From: Nocardia sputorum | Lineage (GTDB): Bacteria > Actinomycetota > Actinomycetes > Mycobacteriales > Mycobacteriaceae | NCBI RefSeq assembly: GCF_027924405.1 | Contig: NZ_AP026978.1 | Location: forward strand, 3,286,001 to 3,350,000 | Reading direction: 5' to 3' | DNA: 64,000 bases | Shown here: one piece after another, positions 42,706 to 51,632 of the stretch | How the letters are laid out: each line of letters begins with the position of its first letter | How positions within the stretch are numbered: position 1 is the first letter of the stretch | Program-made: the position numbers and the translations under genes | Notes under the pieces: model-generated | Told to the model about the DNA's origin: nothing | Database searches by the model: none | What the model saw: the letters and a program-made list of their open reading frames with translations, nothing else

Positions 42706-45267
42706 GTGACAACTCAGGACAGCGATTTCGACGCCGTCGTCGTCGGGGCGGGGATATCCGGCCTGTACGCGGTGTACAGGCTGCGCGGCCGCGGTATGCG
42801 CGTGCACGGCTTCGAGTCCGCCGAAGGCGTGGGCGGCACCTGGTACCACAACCGGTACCCCGGTGCGCGTTGTGATGTCGAGAGCATCGACTACTCCTAC
42901 TCCTTCGACGAGCAGTTGCAGCAGGAGTGGACCTGGTCGGAGCGGTTCGCGACGCAGGAGGAGATCCTGCGCTACCTCGATCACGTCGCCGACCGGCACG
43001 ATCTGCGCTCTGCTTACGACTTCCTGACCCGGGTGACCGCCGCTGTCTACGACGAGCAGGCCCAGCGGTGGACGATCTCCACCGACACCGGCCGCACCGT
43101 GACCGCGCGCTTCTGCATCCTGGCCACCGGTGTGCTGTCCGCGACCAACATGCCCGACATCCCGGGCCGCGACACCTTCGGCGGGGAGGTCTACCACACC
43201 GGCGAATGGCCGCACGAGTCCGTGGATCTCACCGGCAAGCGGATCGGCGTCATCGGCACCGGCTCCTCCGCCATCCAGGCCATCCCGGTGATCGCCGAGC
43301 ACGCCGAGCACCTGTATGTCTTCCAGCGCACGCCGAACTACTCGATCCCGGCGGGCAACCGCCCGCTGGATCCGGAGTTCGTGGCCGAGGTCAAGGCGAA
43401 CTACGCCGAGCGGCGCAGGCTGTCGAGAATCAGCGGCGGCGGCACCCCGAACAGCCCGTACCCCAAGGGCGCACTGGAGATCGATGCCGCCGAGCGGACC
43501 CGGATCTACGACGAGTGGTGGCAGCGCGGCGGCTACCTGTTCGCCAAGGCATTTCCGGACCAGACGACGAACCTGGCCGCCAACGACACCGCGCGCGAGT
43601 ATGTCGAGGCCAAGATCCGCGAGATGGTGCGCGATCAGGAGCTCGCCGATCAGCTGATCCCGAACGACCATCCGATCGGTACCAAGCGGATCGTCACCGA
43701 CAGCGGCTACTTCGAGACCTACAACCGCGACAACGTCACCCTGGTGAATCTGCGGCGCACGCCGATAGAGGAGATCACCGAGACGGGGGTGCGGACCACG
43801 GCGCAGTCCTACGACCTCGACGTGCTGATCTTCGCCACCGGTTTCGACGCCATGACGGGATCGTTGTCGCGCATCGATATCCGCGGCCGCGGCGGACGAG
43901 AATTGCGCGAGGACTGGTCGGCGGGCCCGCGGACCTACCTCGGGCTGGCGGTCGCCGGGTACCCGAACATGTTCATCCTGGCCGGTCCGGGCAGCCCCAG
44001 CGTGCTGGCCAACATGGTGCTGATGGCCGAGCAGCACGTGGACTGGATCGCGGGCTGCCTGGACCATCTCGACGAACACGGGCACACCACCATCGAGGCG
44101 ACCGAGGAGTCGGTCGAGGAGTGGGTGGCCGAGTGCAACGCGAAGGCGGCGGCCACGTTGTTCCCCTCCGCCAACTCTTGGTACATGGGCGCGAACATCC
44201 CGGGCAAGCCGCGGGTCTTCATGCCTTACATCGGCGGGTTCGGCAACTACAACAGCATCTGCTCGGAGGTGGCCGCCGCCGGATACAAAGGATTCGACCT
44301 CGGCGGCGCCAGGGTCCCAGCGGCGGGCTCGCGGCGACGGCCGGACCTGCACCCTGATGTCGAGGCCATGCTCGCGGCACTGGAGTCGTTCCCGGATGTG
44401 ACGCAGCACGAGGCCGCCGAACTGCGCGAGCTCATCGTGTCCCGGCGGGCGCCGCTGACGCGCCTGCCCCGCATGCGCATCGCCGAGGACCGGGTGATCG
44501 AAGGCCCTGGCGGTGATCTGGCGGTGCGCGTGTACGTGCCCGAGCGCGACGCGAAAGCGCCGCTGCCGGTGGTGGTTTTCGCGCACGGCGGCGGATTCGT
44601 CTTCTGCGATCTGGACAGCCATGACGAATTCTGCCGATCGATGGCCGACGCGGTCGGCGTCGTGGTCGTCTCGGTGGACTACCGGCGCGCGCCCGAGCAT
44701 CCCGGCCCCGCGGCGATGGAGGACATGTACGCGGCGCTGACCTGGGCGGCCGCGCATGCCGCCGAGTTCGGCGGCGACCCGGGTCGGCTCGCCGTGGCCG
44801 GTGACAGCGCGGGCGGCAATCTGGCTGCCACCGTCAGCCTGGCCGCGCGTGACCGCGGCGGGCCGCCGATCGCCGCCCAGATCTTGCTGTATCCGGTGAT
44901 CGACGACGACTTCACCACCGAGTCCTACCGGCTCTACGGCGAGGGCTACTACAACACCACCAAGGCCATGCGCTGGTACTGGCAGCAGTACGCGCCGCAC
45001 GGCACCGACAGCCCGTACCTGGTGCCGAGCCGGGCCGAATCGCTGGCTGGGCTGCCCGCGGCGGTGGTGGCGACCGCCGAGCTGGATCCGCCGTGCTCGG
45101 CGGGGGAAGACTACGCCCGGCGGCTCGCGGAGGCGGGTGTCCCGGTCACCGCTCATCGTTTCGACGGATTATTCCACGGATTCCTGACCTTCCCGAGCCT
45201 CTCGCTGACCGGTCCGGCGCGAGAGGTGCTCTGGCAGCTGATGCGCGACGTGCTGGAGGTGTCATGA
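42706..45267 (+). CDS. Baeyer-Villiger monooxygenase fused to an HSL-family esterase
   Basis: An 853-residue fusion from GTG 42706 behind AGGGA. Residues 1 to about 530 are a type I BVMO: VVVGAGISGLYAVYRL (FAD), GGTWYHNRYPGARCD, the fingerprint FGGEVYHTGEWP and a second Rossmann IGVIGTGSSAIQ (NADPH). After a short linker (GARVPAAGSRRRPDLHPD), residues ~560-853 are a complete esterase: FAHGGGFVF, GDSAGGNLAA, an Asp in ATAELDPP and His in LFHGFLTF. One chain could turn a ketone into an ester and hydrolyse it, as in progesterone to testosterone acetate to testosterone. Start of a four-gene overlapping operon. Confidence 0.93.
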   Translation: MTTQDSDFDAVVVGAGISGLYAVYRLRGRGMRVHGFESAEGVGGTWYHNRYPGARCDVESIDYSYSFDEQLQQEWTWSERFATQEEILRYLDHVADRHDLRSAYDFLTRVTAAVYDEQAQRWTISTDTGRTVTARFCILATGVLSATNMPDIPGRDTFGGEVYHTGEWPHESVDLTGKRIGVIGTGSSAIQAIPVIAEHAEHLYVFQRTPNYSIPAGNRPLDPEFVAEVKANYAERRRLSRISGGGTPNSPYPKGALEIDAAERTRIYDEWWQRGGYLFAKAFPDQTTNLAANDTAREYVEAKIREMVRDQELADQLIPNDHPIGTKRIVTDSGYFETYNRDNVTLVNLRRTPIEEITETGVRTTAQSYDLDVLIFATGFDAMTGSLSRIDIRGRGGRELREDWSAGPRTYLGLAVAGYPNMFILAGPGSPSVLANMVLMAEQHVDWIAGCLDHLDEHGHTTIEATEESVEEWVAECNAKAAATLFPSANSWYMGANIPGKPRVFMPYIGGFGNYNSICSEVAAAGYKGFDLGGARVPAAGSRRRPDLHPDVEAMLAALESFPDVTQHEAAELRELIVSRRAPLTRLPRMRIAEDRVIEGPGGDLAVRVYVPERDAKAPLPVVVFAHGGGFVFCDLDSHDEFCRSMADAVGVVVVSVDYRRAPEHPGPAAMEDMYAALTWAAAHAAEFGGDPGRLAVAGDSAGGNLAATVSLAARDRGGPPIAAQILLYPVIDDDFTTESYRLYGEGYYNTTKAMRWYWQQYAPHGTDSPYLVPSRAESLAGLPAAVVATAELDPPCSAGEDYARRLAEAGVPVTAHRFDGLFHGFLTFPSLSLTGPAREVLWQLMRDVLEVS

Positions 45268-46151
45268 CACAGCGACTTACGACGAAGATCGCCCTGGTAA
45301 CCGGCAGCAGCCGGGGGATAGGCCGGGCCATCGCGCAGCGTTTGGCCGCAGAAGGCGCGACCGTCGTCGTCACGGCCCGGTCGAACTCCCCGCGACCGTC
45401 GATCCGTGACGGCGCCACTCACGTGCTGTCCGGCTCCCTCGGGGAAACCGTGCAGCTGATCGAAGCGGCAGGCGGTCGGGCGATCGCCATCCCGGCCGAC
45501 CTGGAGGACGTCGAACAACGTGCCGGCCTTGTCGACAAGGTCGTCGAGGAACTCGGCGGCATCGACATCCTGGTCAACAACGCGGGTTTCGCGGACTACA
45601 GCGTGATCGAGAAGATGAGCGACGCGACGTTCCACCGGACCGTCCAGCACTACCTCGAGGTGCCGTTCGCGCTCTGCCGCGCCGCGATCCCGCACCTGCG
45701 CAAGCAGGGCAGCGGCTGGATCGTCAATATCGGATCATCGACCGGTCTGAGCCCCATCCGGCCGTTCCGCGAGTACAACAAAACCTCCGGCGACGTCGTG
45801 TACGCCTCGGTCAAGGCCGCGCTGCACCGCTTCACCCAGGGGCTGGCCGCGGAGTTGGTCGACGAGGGCATAGCGGTCAACGCCGTGGGACCCTCGACCG
45901 CCATCATGACTCCGGGAGCGGCGACGCTCCTTCCGGAGGACTACGACACCGAGCCGGTCGAATACCTCGCCCAAACGGTGCTGGAGATGTGCACGATGCC
46001 CGCCGTCGGCCGTACCGGCCTGGTGGCCTTCAGCTTGCACTTCCCATGGGCGACGAACACCCCGGTGATGTCGCTCGACGGGCGCACCGAACTGCCACGG
46101 CGAGAACCACCGGCATGGGCCAACCCCCACATCCTCCCGGAGGGAGTGTGA
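45264..46151 (+). CDS. Short-chain dehydrogenase/reductase
   Basis: A 295-residue SDR whose ATG overlaps the fusion gene's stop (ATGA). VTGSSRGIGRAIAQRL, TARSN after beta-2 (NADP-type Arg), an inserted RPSIRDGATHVLSGSLGET loop, NNAG, NIGSSTGLS and YASVKAALHRF are present. The insert and the long tail (SLDGRTELPRREPPAW) mark a distinct SDR subgroup. Probably oxidises the alcohol released by the BVMO-esterase, or prepares its ketone substrate. Confidence 0.88.
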   Translation: MTQRLTTKIALVTGSSRGIGRAIAQRLAAEGATVVVTARSNSPRPSIRDGATHVLSGSLGETVQLIEAAGGRAIAIPADLEDVEQRAGLVDKVVEELGGIDILVNNAGFADYSVIEKMSDATFHRTVQHYLEVPFALCRAAIPHLRKQGSGWIVNIGSSTGLSPIRPFREYNKTSGDVVYASVKAALHRFTQGLAAELVDEGIAVNAVGPSTAIMTPGAATLLPEDYDTEPVEYLAQTVLEMCTMPAVGRTGLVAFSLHFPWATNTPVMSLDGRTELPRREPPAWANPHILPEGV

Positions 46152-47035
46152 TGGCCACGACCGCACGAGAACGGTTCTCCCACGGCACGGCCGTGGTCAC
46201 CGGTGCGGCGGCAGGAATCGGCCGCGGCCTGGCCCGCCACCTCGGCGTCCTCGGCATGACCGTCGTCGTCGCCGACATCGACGAGGACCGCGCCGCCGGT
46301 GTGGCCGCGGAGATCGTCGAGCACGGCGGCAACGCCCAGGGCTTCGGGGTCGATGTCGCCGACGCGGGCGCGGTCGAGGACATGGCCGCGACGATCTTCG
46401 CCCGGCACGGCAGCGTCGAACTACTGATCAATAACGCGGGGGTCGAGTCGGCGGGACTGCTGTGGGAAATAGATCCCGCCCGGTGGCGCAGGCTCATGCA
46501 GATCAACGTGGACGGGGTCTTCTACTGCTTGAAGTCCTTCGTGCCGCGCATGATCGAGGCGGGTACCCCGGCATGCATCGCCAACCTGTCCTCGGTCGGC
46601 GGTCTGAACACCGTCGCCGTGCAGTCGCCCTACATCGTCAGCAAGTTCGCGGTGCAGGCGATGACGGAGTGCCTGTGGCAGGACCTAGCGGTCGTCGGCG
46701 CTCCCATCCAAGTCAGCGCGGTGGTGCCGCATTCGATCCGCAGCGAGATCTTCCTCGCGGCCCAGCGCGACGCGCCCACCACCGACCCGACCGCCAACGC
46801 GGTGTTCGCCGCGATGCAGCGGGACAACGTGGAGAAGGGGCTCGACCCGCTCGAGGCCGCCGAGCACATGGTCGAACAGATCGCCCGCGGCGACTTCTGG
46901 GTCTTCTCCGACGATGCCATGTGCACCGCCTCGGCGACCCGGCGCGGTGAGCAACTGCTGTCGCTCAGCCCGCCCTCCAACCCACGAGACATGCTCGCCC
47001 GGATGGGCGTGCCACTCCCGGAAGGTAGCTCATGA
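46151..47035 (+). CDS. Short-chain dehydrogenase/reductase
   Basis: A 294-residue SDR coupled to its neighbours (TGATG with the SDR before, ATGA with the BVMO after). VTGAAAGIGRGLARHL, VVADIDEDRAAG (Asp after beta-2, so NAD), NNAG, NLSSVGGLN and YIVSKFAVQAM. The C-terminal LEAAEHMVEQIARGDFWVF segment is common in SDRs acting on hydrophobic alcohols. Together with the preceding SDR it gives the operon two alcohol/ketone steps, perhaps at different steroid positions or stereochemistries. Confidence 0.88.
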   Translation: MATTARERFSHGTAVVTGAAAGIGRGLARHLGVLGMTVVVADIDEDRAAGVAAEIVEHGGNAQGFGVDVADAGAVEDMAATIFARHGSVELLINNAGVESAGLLWEIDPARWRRLMQINVDGVFYCLKSFVPRMIEAGTPACIANLSSVGGLNTVAVQSPYIVSKFAVQAMTECLWQDLAVVGAPIQVSAVVPHSIRSEIFLAAQRDAPTTDPTANAVFAAMQRDNVEKGLDPLEAAEHMVEQIARGDFWVFSDDAMCTASATRRGEQLLSLSPPSNPRDMLARMGVPLPEGSS

Positions 47036-48999
47036 CCGAGACCATCGTCGCCGGCGTCTCCGCCGCAGGCCGAGAAGCCGCGTTGCAACAGGCGATCGCG
47101 GAATGCGAGCCGGCGCCGCTTCTGATGTCGATGGTGCACGTGACCGGTGATCTCGGACTGCTCGACGAGTTCGGCGCGCGCCTGTCGCTCGAGGAGCCGG
47201 GTAACCACTACCGCACCGGCACACGGCCGACGGTACCGCCCGGCACCTATCCCGACGACGTCGCCGCCGACATCCGCGCCCGCGCCCGCGAGGTGCTCAC
47301 CCCGGATTCCGTCGCCGCGCTCGGGGTGCCGGACGACGAGTTGTTCCGCCGAATGGCGACCGTCTGCACCGCTCAGCGGGTGGATGCGGAGTTCGTGCCG
47401 ATCCTGCTGGAGCAGGCCGGATTCACCAAGGATCGACGCCACGTCCCGGTGACGGTGACACCGCCTGCCGACTTCGAAGTGATCGTGATCGGTGCGGGCA
47501 TCGTCGGCATCAACGCGGGAATCAAGCTCGGAGAGGCCGGTTTCCCCTTCACCATCTTCGAAGAACGCGAAGATATCGGCGGTACCTGGCATCGCAACAC
47601 CTATCCCGGCGCGGCGGTGGACACTCCCAGCCACTACTACTCCTACTCGTTCGAGCTCAACCCGAACTGGACCCGCTACTATCCGACCGGCCCCGAGTAC
47701 CAGAACTACCTGCTCGATGTGGTCGAGAAGTACCGGCTGCGCGAGCACATCCGATTCGGCAAGCGGGTGCGGTCGGCGACCTGGCTGGCAGAGGACAACC
47801 GCTGGGAAGTGGTGACCGAGGACCGCGACGGCATGGTCACCTGTCACCGCGCTCGCGCCGTGATCACCGCGCTCGGCATGCTCAACGCGCCCAATATTCC
47901 CCACGTGGAGGGTTTGGACACCTTCGCGGGCACGATCGCGCACACCGCCGAATGGGACACCGGCATCGACCTGCACGGCAAGCGGGTCGTGGTCCTGGGC
48001 ACCGGCTGCACGGCGGTGCAAGTCGTGGCGAGCATCGTCGACGAGGTCGACACCCTCGATGTCGTCGTTCGCAGCCCGCACTGGCTGGTGCCCGAGAAGA
48101 CCGTCGGAGGCGACGTGCCCGCGGGCGAGAAGTGGGCGATGGCCAACCTGCCCTTCTACGACAAGTGGTTCCGGCTGCGCACCTACTGGTTCGCCTCGGA
48201 CAACCTCTACCCGCTGCCGCGGATCGACAAAGAGTGGGCGGCCACCCACCTGTCCGCGTCACCCGCCAACGACATGGTGCTGCGCACCGCACTGGAGTAC
48301 TTGGACAAGAGCTTCCCGGACCGTCCCGACCTGGTCGAGAAGCTGACCCCGGACTTCCGCCCGTATGCCAAGCGAATCGTGAAGGACCCCGGCTTCTTCG
48401 CGGCACTCAACCGCGAGCATGTGACCCTGCACCGCGCCTCGTTCCAGCGTGTGACGCCCGAAGGCGTAGTCACCACGGAAGGCTCGTTCATCCCCGCCGA
48501 CGTGATCATTCTTGCCACCGGGTTCAAACTCCAGTTCACCACCACGATCGACATCACCGGCAGGGACGGCCGGACCCTGGCCGAGGTGTGGAAGGGCGGC
48601 GAGGACCCGCGCGCCTACCTGGGTGTGCAGGCGTCGGGCTTCCCGAATCTGTTCGTCACCGCCGGGCCCAACGCCGCGCCGAACCACGGCGCCGGGCACA
48701 ACATCACCGGCGAGGAACAGGTGCACTACATCATCGAGTGCCTGCAGTACCTGTTGGAGAACGACCATGCCGCCATGGACGTCGAACAGGAAGCGCTGGA
48801 CGAGTACAACCGCCGCGTCGACGAAGCGCTCGATGAAACCGTGTGGGTGCATCCGGGTGCGCAGGTCAACGGCTACTACCGCAACAGCGCGGGCCGGGCG
48901 GTCGTGCCGTGCCCGTGGCGCCTGGTCGACTACTGGACGATGCTGCGCGAGCCGCACCCCGAGGATCTGATCTTCCTTCCGCATCGGACCGCGTCATGA
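47032..48999 (+). CDS. Baeyer-Villiger monooxygenase with N-terminal extension (HAPMO-like)
   Basis: A 655-residue flavoprotein. An N-terminal extension of about 140 residues, rich in helices, precedes the FAD motif VIVIGAGIVGINAGIKL. This layout is known from 4-hydroxyacetophenone monooxygenase-type enzymes. GGTWHRNTYPGAAVD, fingerprint FAGTIAHTAEWD and NADPH motif VVVLGTGCTAVQ are present, with a C-terminal Trp/Tyr-rich tail. A second, unfused BVMO in one operon suggests a second ketone, for example C17 of androstenedione giving a D-ring lactone. Last gene of the overlapping four-gene operon. Confidence 0.92.
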   Translation: MTETIVAGVSAAGREAALQQAIAECEPAPLLMSMVHVTGDLGLLDEFGARLSLEEPGNHYRTGTRPTVPPGTYPDDVAADIRARAREVLTPDSVAALGVPDDELFRRMATVCTAQRVDAEFVPILLEQAGFTKDRRHVPVTVTPPADFEVIVIGAGIVGINAGIKLGEAGFPFTIFEEREDIGGTWHRNTYPGAAVDTPSHYYSYSFELNPNWTRYYPTGPEYQNYLLDVVEKYRLREHIRFGKRVRSATWLAEDNRWEVVTEDRDGMVTCHRARAVITALGMLNAPNIPHVEGLDTFAGTIAHTAEWDTGIDLHGKRVVVLGTGCTAVQVVASIVDEVDTLDVVVRSPHWLVPEKTVGGDVPAGEKWAMANLPFYDKWFRLRTYWFASDNLYPLPRIDKEWAATHLSASPANDMVLRTALEYLDKSFPDRPDLVEKLTPDFRPYAKRIVKDPGFFAALNREHVTLHRASFQRVTPEGVVTTEGSFIPADVIILATGFKLQFTTTIDITGRDGRTLAEVWKGGEDPRAYLGVQASGFPNLFVTAGPNAAPNHGAGHNITGEEQVHYIIECLQYLLENDHAAMDVEQEALDEYNRRVDEALDETVWVHPGAQVNGYYRNSAGRAVVPCPWRLVDYWTMLREPHPEDLIFLPHRTAS

Positions 49000-49089
49000 T
49001 GCCGAAGTTCGATTTCCGATGCGCCGGTCGGCCGTGAAACCCGCTGGTGGAAAAGTCGTCTCCGGCTGCCGCGTGCACGGCATCGGGTG

Positions 49090-49140
49090 TTCCGGCCAAC
49101 GGGAGAGGTCCGGCCCCGATGTAGTGCCGGCCGATACCGT
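49090..49140 (+). promoter_or_regulatory. Steroid-cluster promoter (hsaB-like gene)
   Basis: Dyad TTCCGGCCAACGGGA (49090-49104, imperfect) and a good TACCGT (49135-49140) with second base 39 nt from the dyad centre. Centre 80 bp before the ATG. Confidence 0.55.
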
Positions 49141-49176
49141 CACGGCGTGTGTCCATCAACCCATGAGGAGCAGGGG

Positions 49177-49731
49177 ATGACATCCATCGGCATCGACCGC
49201 GAGGCGCCCCGGGACACGGGTGGAACGGATCTTCCGGAGCTGGATCCGGCTCTGATGCGCACTGTCCTGGGGCACTTCGCCACCGGCGTTGTCGCGATCA
49301 CGGGCATCGATCCGCACAACGGGGCGCCGACGGGCCTGGCCGCGAACTCGTTCACCTCGGTGTCGCTGGATCCGCCGCTCATCGCCTTCTGTGTAGCCGC
49401 GACCAGCACTTCGTGGCCCCGGGTGCGGGCGGCGGGCCGCTATGCGGTCAACATCCTGTCCGAGGCTCAGGAGCCGGTGTGCCGGCAGCTGGCCACCCGC
49501 GGCGCCGACAAGTTCCAGGGCATCGAATGGCAGCCGTCGCCGGCGGGGGCGCCGATTCTCGCGGATTGCCTGGCTTGGATCGAAGCCGAGCTGGAGGCCG
49601 AGCATGCCGCGGGCGACCACACGATCGTGGTATCCCGGGTGCGGCACCTGTACGCCTCCGACTCGGCTCCGCTGATCTTCTTCCGCGGCCGCTACGGCAG
49701 TGTCGGCCCGAGCGCTGGTAGACCGCGATGA
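49177..49731 (+). CDS. hsaB: Flavin reductase (HsaB-like)
   Basis: A 184-residue FMN-binding split-barrel reductase: FATGVVAITGIDPHNGAPTG, LAANSFTSVSLDPPLIAFCV, TSTSWPRVRAAGRYAVNIL and the terminal PLIFFRGRYGSV. It would reduce free flavin with NADH for the HsaA-like oxygenase at 40355, from which it is separated by the BVMO operon, unlike the usual hsaACDB order. GGGGA precedes the ATG at 49177. Its stop overlaps the start of the small zinc-ribbon protein (ATGA). Confidence 0.9.
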   Translation: MTSIGIDREAPRDTGGTDLPELDPALMRTVLGHFATGVVAITGIDPHNGAPTGLAANSFTSVSLDPPLIAFCVAATSTSWPRVRAAGRYAVNILSEAQEPVCRQLATRGADKFQGIEWQPSPAGAPILADCLAWIEAELEAEHAAGDHTIVVSRVRHLYASDSAPLIFFRGRYGSVGPSAGRPR

Positions 49732-49988
49732 CGATGCGCCCGCTGGATTGCGAGCGCTGCGGCCAGCGTGTCCTGATCGAGAAATTCAGTCCCGCACACA
49801 CTTCGGTCCAGTGGACCGGTGACGCGGGCCGTTGCCCTGTGATCGCGGCCCAGCATCGGGGAGTCGGTCACCAGGAGCGCGGGTGCGACGCGCTGCACCG
49901 CAGCATCGATCGGGCGGTACGGGCGCAGGAACTGCCCGAGTCCCGTATACAGCTCCCCACCGGCGACGCTATTCCACGCCTGCACTGA
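49728..49988 (+). CDS. Small cysteine-containing (zinc-ribbon-like) conserved protein
   Basis: An 86-residue protein translationally coupled to the flavin reductase (ATGA). The N-terminus has a Cys-x2-Cys pair (LDCERCGQRVLIEKFS) and a later Cys (GRCPVIA), then HTSVQWTGDA and a C-terminal RGCDALHRSIDRAVRAQELP. I recall similar small proteins accompanying ketosteroid and aromatic monooxygenase genes in Rhodococcus and Nocardia, but no function is established that I know of. Its coupling to HsaB suggests an accessory role for the flavin monooxygenase. Real-gene evidence: overlap, coding-like composition and motif conservation. Confidence 0.75.
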   Translation: MTMRPLDCERCGQRVLIEKFSPAHTSVQWTGDAGRCPVIAAQHRGVGHQERGCDALHRSIDRAVRAQELPESRIQLPTGDAIPRLH

Positions 49989-50016
49989 GCAGGGGCGCGA
50001 CCAGCTCGAAAGGGTG

Positions 50017-50067
50017 TGCCGCTCACCGGGAACGCTGCCGGACAGTCTGTCTCGGCGGTGGCAGGCT
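50017..50067 (+). promoter_or_regulatory. Steroid-cluster promoter (hsaD-like gene), leaderless geometry
   Basis: Dyad TGCCGCTCACCGGGA (50017-50031) and CAGGCT (50062-50067) with second base 39 nt from the dyad centre. The ATG follows 6 bp after the hexamer, so the transcript would start at or next to the start codon. Confidence 0.5.
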
Positions 50068-50073
50068 CAGGCC

Positions 50074-50940
50074 ATGAGTACCTCAGTCGAATCCCGAGTA
50101 GTTCCCGAGTTGCGTGAACTGCCCACCGAGCACGGCGTCCTGCGTTACCGCGAGATCGGTGACGGTCCGCCCCTGCTGCTGTTGCACGGCTCCGGTCCCG
50201 GGGTGACGGGATGGCGCAACTTCGGAGCCAATGTCCCGGTTTTCGCGCAGCACTACCGCACACTGGTGCTGGAGTTTCCCGGTTTCGGGGTCAGCGACGA
50301 TTTCGGCGCCCCACACCCCATGATGTCCGCGCAACAGGCGGTCGGCGCCTTCCTGGACGGGCTGGACTTGGACCGCGTGCGCGTCGTCGGAAACTCCATG
50401 GGCGGGTTCGTCGCTACGGATTTCGCCCTCGCGAACCCCGACCGGGTCGATCGGCTGGTCACCATCGGCGGGATCGGAACGCCCGTCTTCAGCGCCCAGC
50501 CGGGGGAGGGGATCGTGCGGCTGAGCGAGTTCGTCGAGAACCCCACTCGTGAAGCGCTGACAGCTTGGCTGCACTCGATGGTGTACGACTCGGCTCTGGT
50601 GACGGAGGAACTGATCGAGGAGCGCTGGCAGCAGGCGACAGATCCGGCGACCCTGGAGAATTCGCGGCGCATGTACGGCAAGGCCGCCTTGGCCCGGATG
50701 GCCGAGGCGGGCCGCAACGCCGACACCGTCCCGGGGTGGGCGAAGCTGGGCCGGATCACGGTCCCGGTGCTGGTGACCTGGGGCCGGGACGATCGGGTGA
50801 GCCCGGTCGACATGGCCCTGCTGCCGATGCGCACCCTGCGCAACGGCGAGGTGCACATCTTCCCCAACTGCGGGCACTGGGTGATGATCGAGCAGAAGCA
50901 GGCATGGGAGGCCACCGTCCTGGCCTTCCTCGGTCGTTAG
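50074..50940 (+). CDS. hsaD: Meta-cleavage product hydrolase (HsaD/BphD-like alpha/beta hydrolase)
   Basis: A 288-residue C-C bond hydrolase. The oxyanion motif LLLLHGSGPGVTGWRNF, nucleophile Ser108 (VVGNSMGGFVATDFA), Asp in TWGRDDRVSP and His in NCGHWVMIEQ form the MCP-hydrolase triad. It would split the ring-cleavage product of the HsaC homologue into a propionate-bearing CD-ring acid and a hydroxydienoate. No ribosome-binding site is evident; the promoter geometry suggests leaderless translation. It converges on the Dabb gene with a 4-bp overlap of the stops. Confidence 0.9.
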   Translation: MSTSVESRVVPELRELPTEHGVLRYREIGDGPPLLLLHGSGPGVTGWRNFGANVPVFAQHYRTLVLEFPGFGVSDDFGAPHPMMSAQQAVGAFLDGLDLDRVRVVGNSMGGFVATDFALANPDRVDRLVTIGGIGTPVFSAQPGEGIVRLSEFVENPTREALTAWLHSMVYDSALVTEELIEERWQQATDPATLENSRRMYGKAALARMAEAGRNADTVPGWAKLGRITVPVLVTWGRDDRVSPVDMALLPMRTLRNGEVHIFPNCGHWVMIEQKQAWEATVLAFLGR

Positions 50941-51632
50941 CCTTCGCCCGCGGCCGGCGGCATCACCGGCGCCGCGTCGATGACCGGCGCCGGGATCGCG
51001 CAGAAGCTGTGGCAGACCCGGTCCTTGATGATCTGCTCGGGGCACTCCGGATCGAACCATCGGTCCACATGCCCCCAGTGGATCGGGTGATTCATATAGG
51101 GCCCGAGCAGGGCGTCGACATCGGCGTACTCCTGCTCCCACACGTGCGTCCACTGCGACATCCCGGTGGCGCGCCGCACCGGGCTCAGCTGCCAGGCCAG
51201 TATGGCGGGGATGTGGCGGGGCATCTGCAGCGTGGCGTGCTCGAACCGGCGGATCTCCGCCGGGTCTGCCGCGGCGTCCACGCGTAGCAGCAGCGTCCGG
51301 TATACCCGCGGCGGGCGTGATGTCCACCGCCGTCCCGCGCGCCCGTCCGCAGGCGACCCGCCCACATACTCCACTCCGTCGATGTGCCCGATCGTGGGCA
51401 CGGACATCGCCTCGTCGATCGCGGCGCGGCTGCGTCTCCACCGGGTTTCCGATGGGAACTGGAAGTGGGCGAGGACATCTCCGCCATTGCGCGCTCCCGG
51501 CAGGGTGCGAATGACCAGCGACTGCCGTGCGCCGGCCGATTCGGCCGCGGCGGTGATGCGTTTGATCGTCACCTCTGTGACCATGTCGTCGCCGGGATCG
51601 GTCAGGTGCAGCAAGCGGGTCACCTTATACAT
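50937..51632 (-). CDS. Dabb/EthD-like dimeric alpha-beta barrel protein
   Basis: A 231-residue protein that looks like two ferredoxin-like alpha/beta-barrel halves: MYKVTRLLHLTD plus AGARQSLVIRTLPGARNGGD, then VYRTLLLRVDAAADPAEIR, MPRHIPAILAWQLSPV and the Dabb-type THVWEQEYADVDALLGPYMNHPIHWGHVDRWFDPE. Related proteins bind or isomerise hydrophobic or polyketide-like molecules, so a role with a steroid or lactone intermediate is plausible but unproven. Its start overlaps the end of the preceding small gene by 8 bp. Confidence 0.75.
   Translation of the reverse strand: MYKVTRLLHLTDPGDDMVTEVTIKRITAAAESAGARQSLVIRTLPGARNGGDVLAHFQFPSETRWRRSRAAIDEAMSVPTIGHIDGVEYVGGSPADGRAGRRWTSRPPRVYRTLLLRVDAAADPAEIRRFEHATLQMPRHIPAILAWQLSPVRRATGMSQWTHVWEQEYADVDALLGPYMNHPIHWGHVDRWFDPECPEQIIKDRVCHSFCAIPAPVIDAAPVMPPAAGEG

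Noticed and set aside
42685..45156. 823-codon minus-strand open frame opposite the BVMO-esterase gene
   Set aside because: Shadow of the fusion gene; Val/Gly/Arg/His-rich with no recognisable domain.
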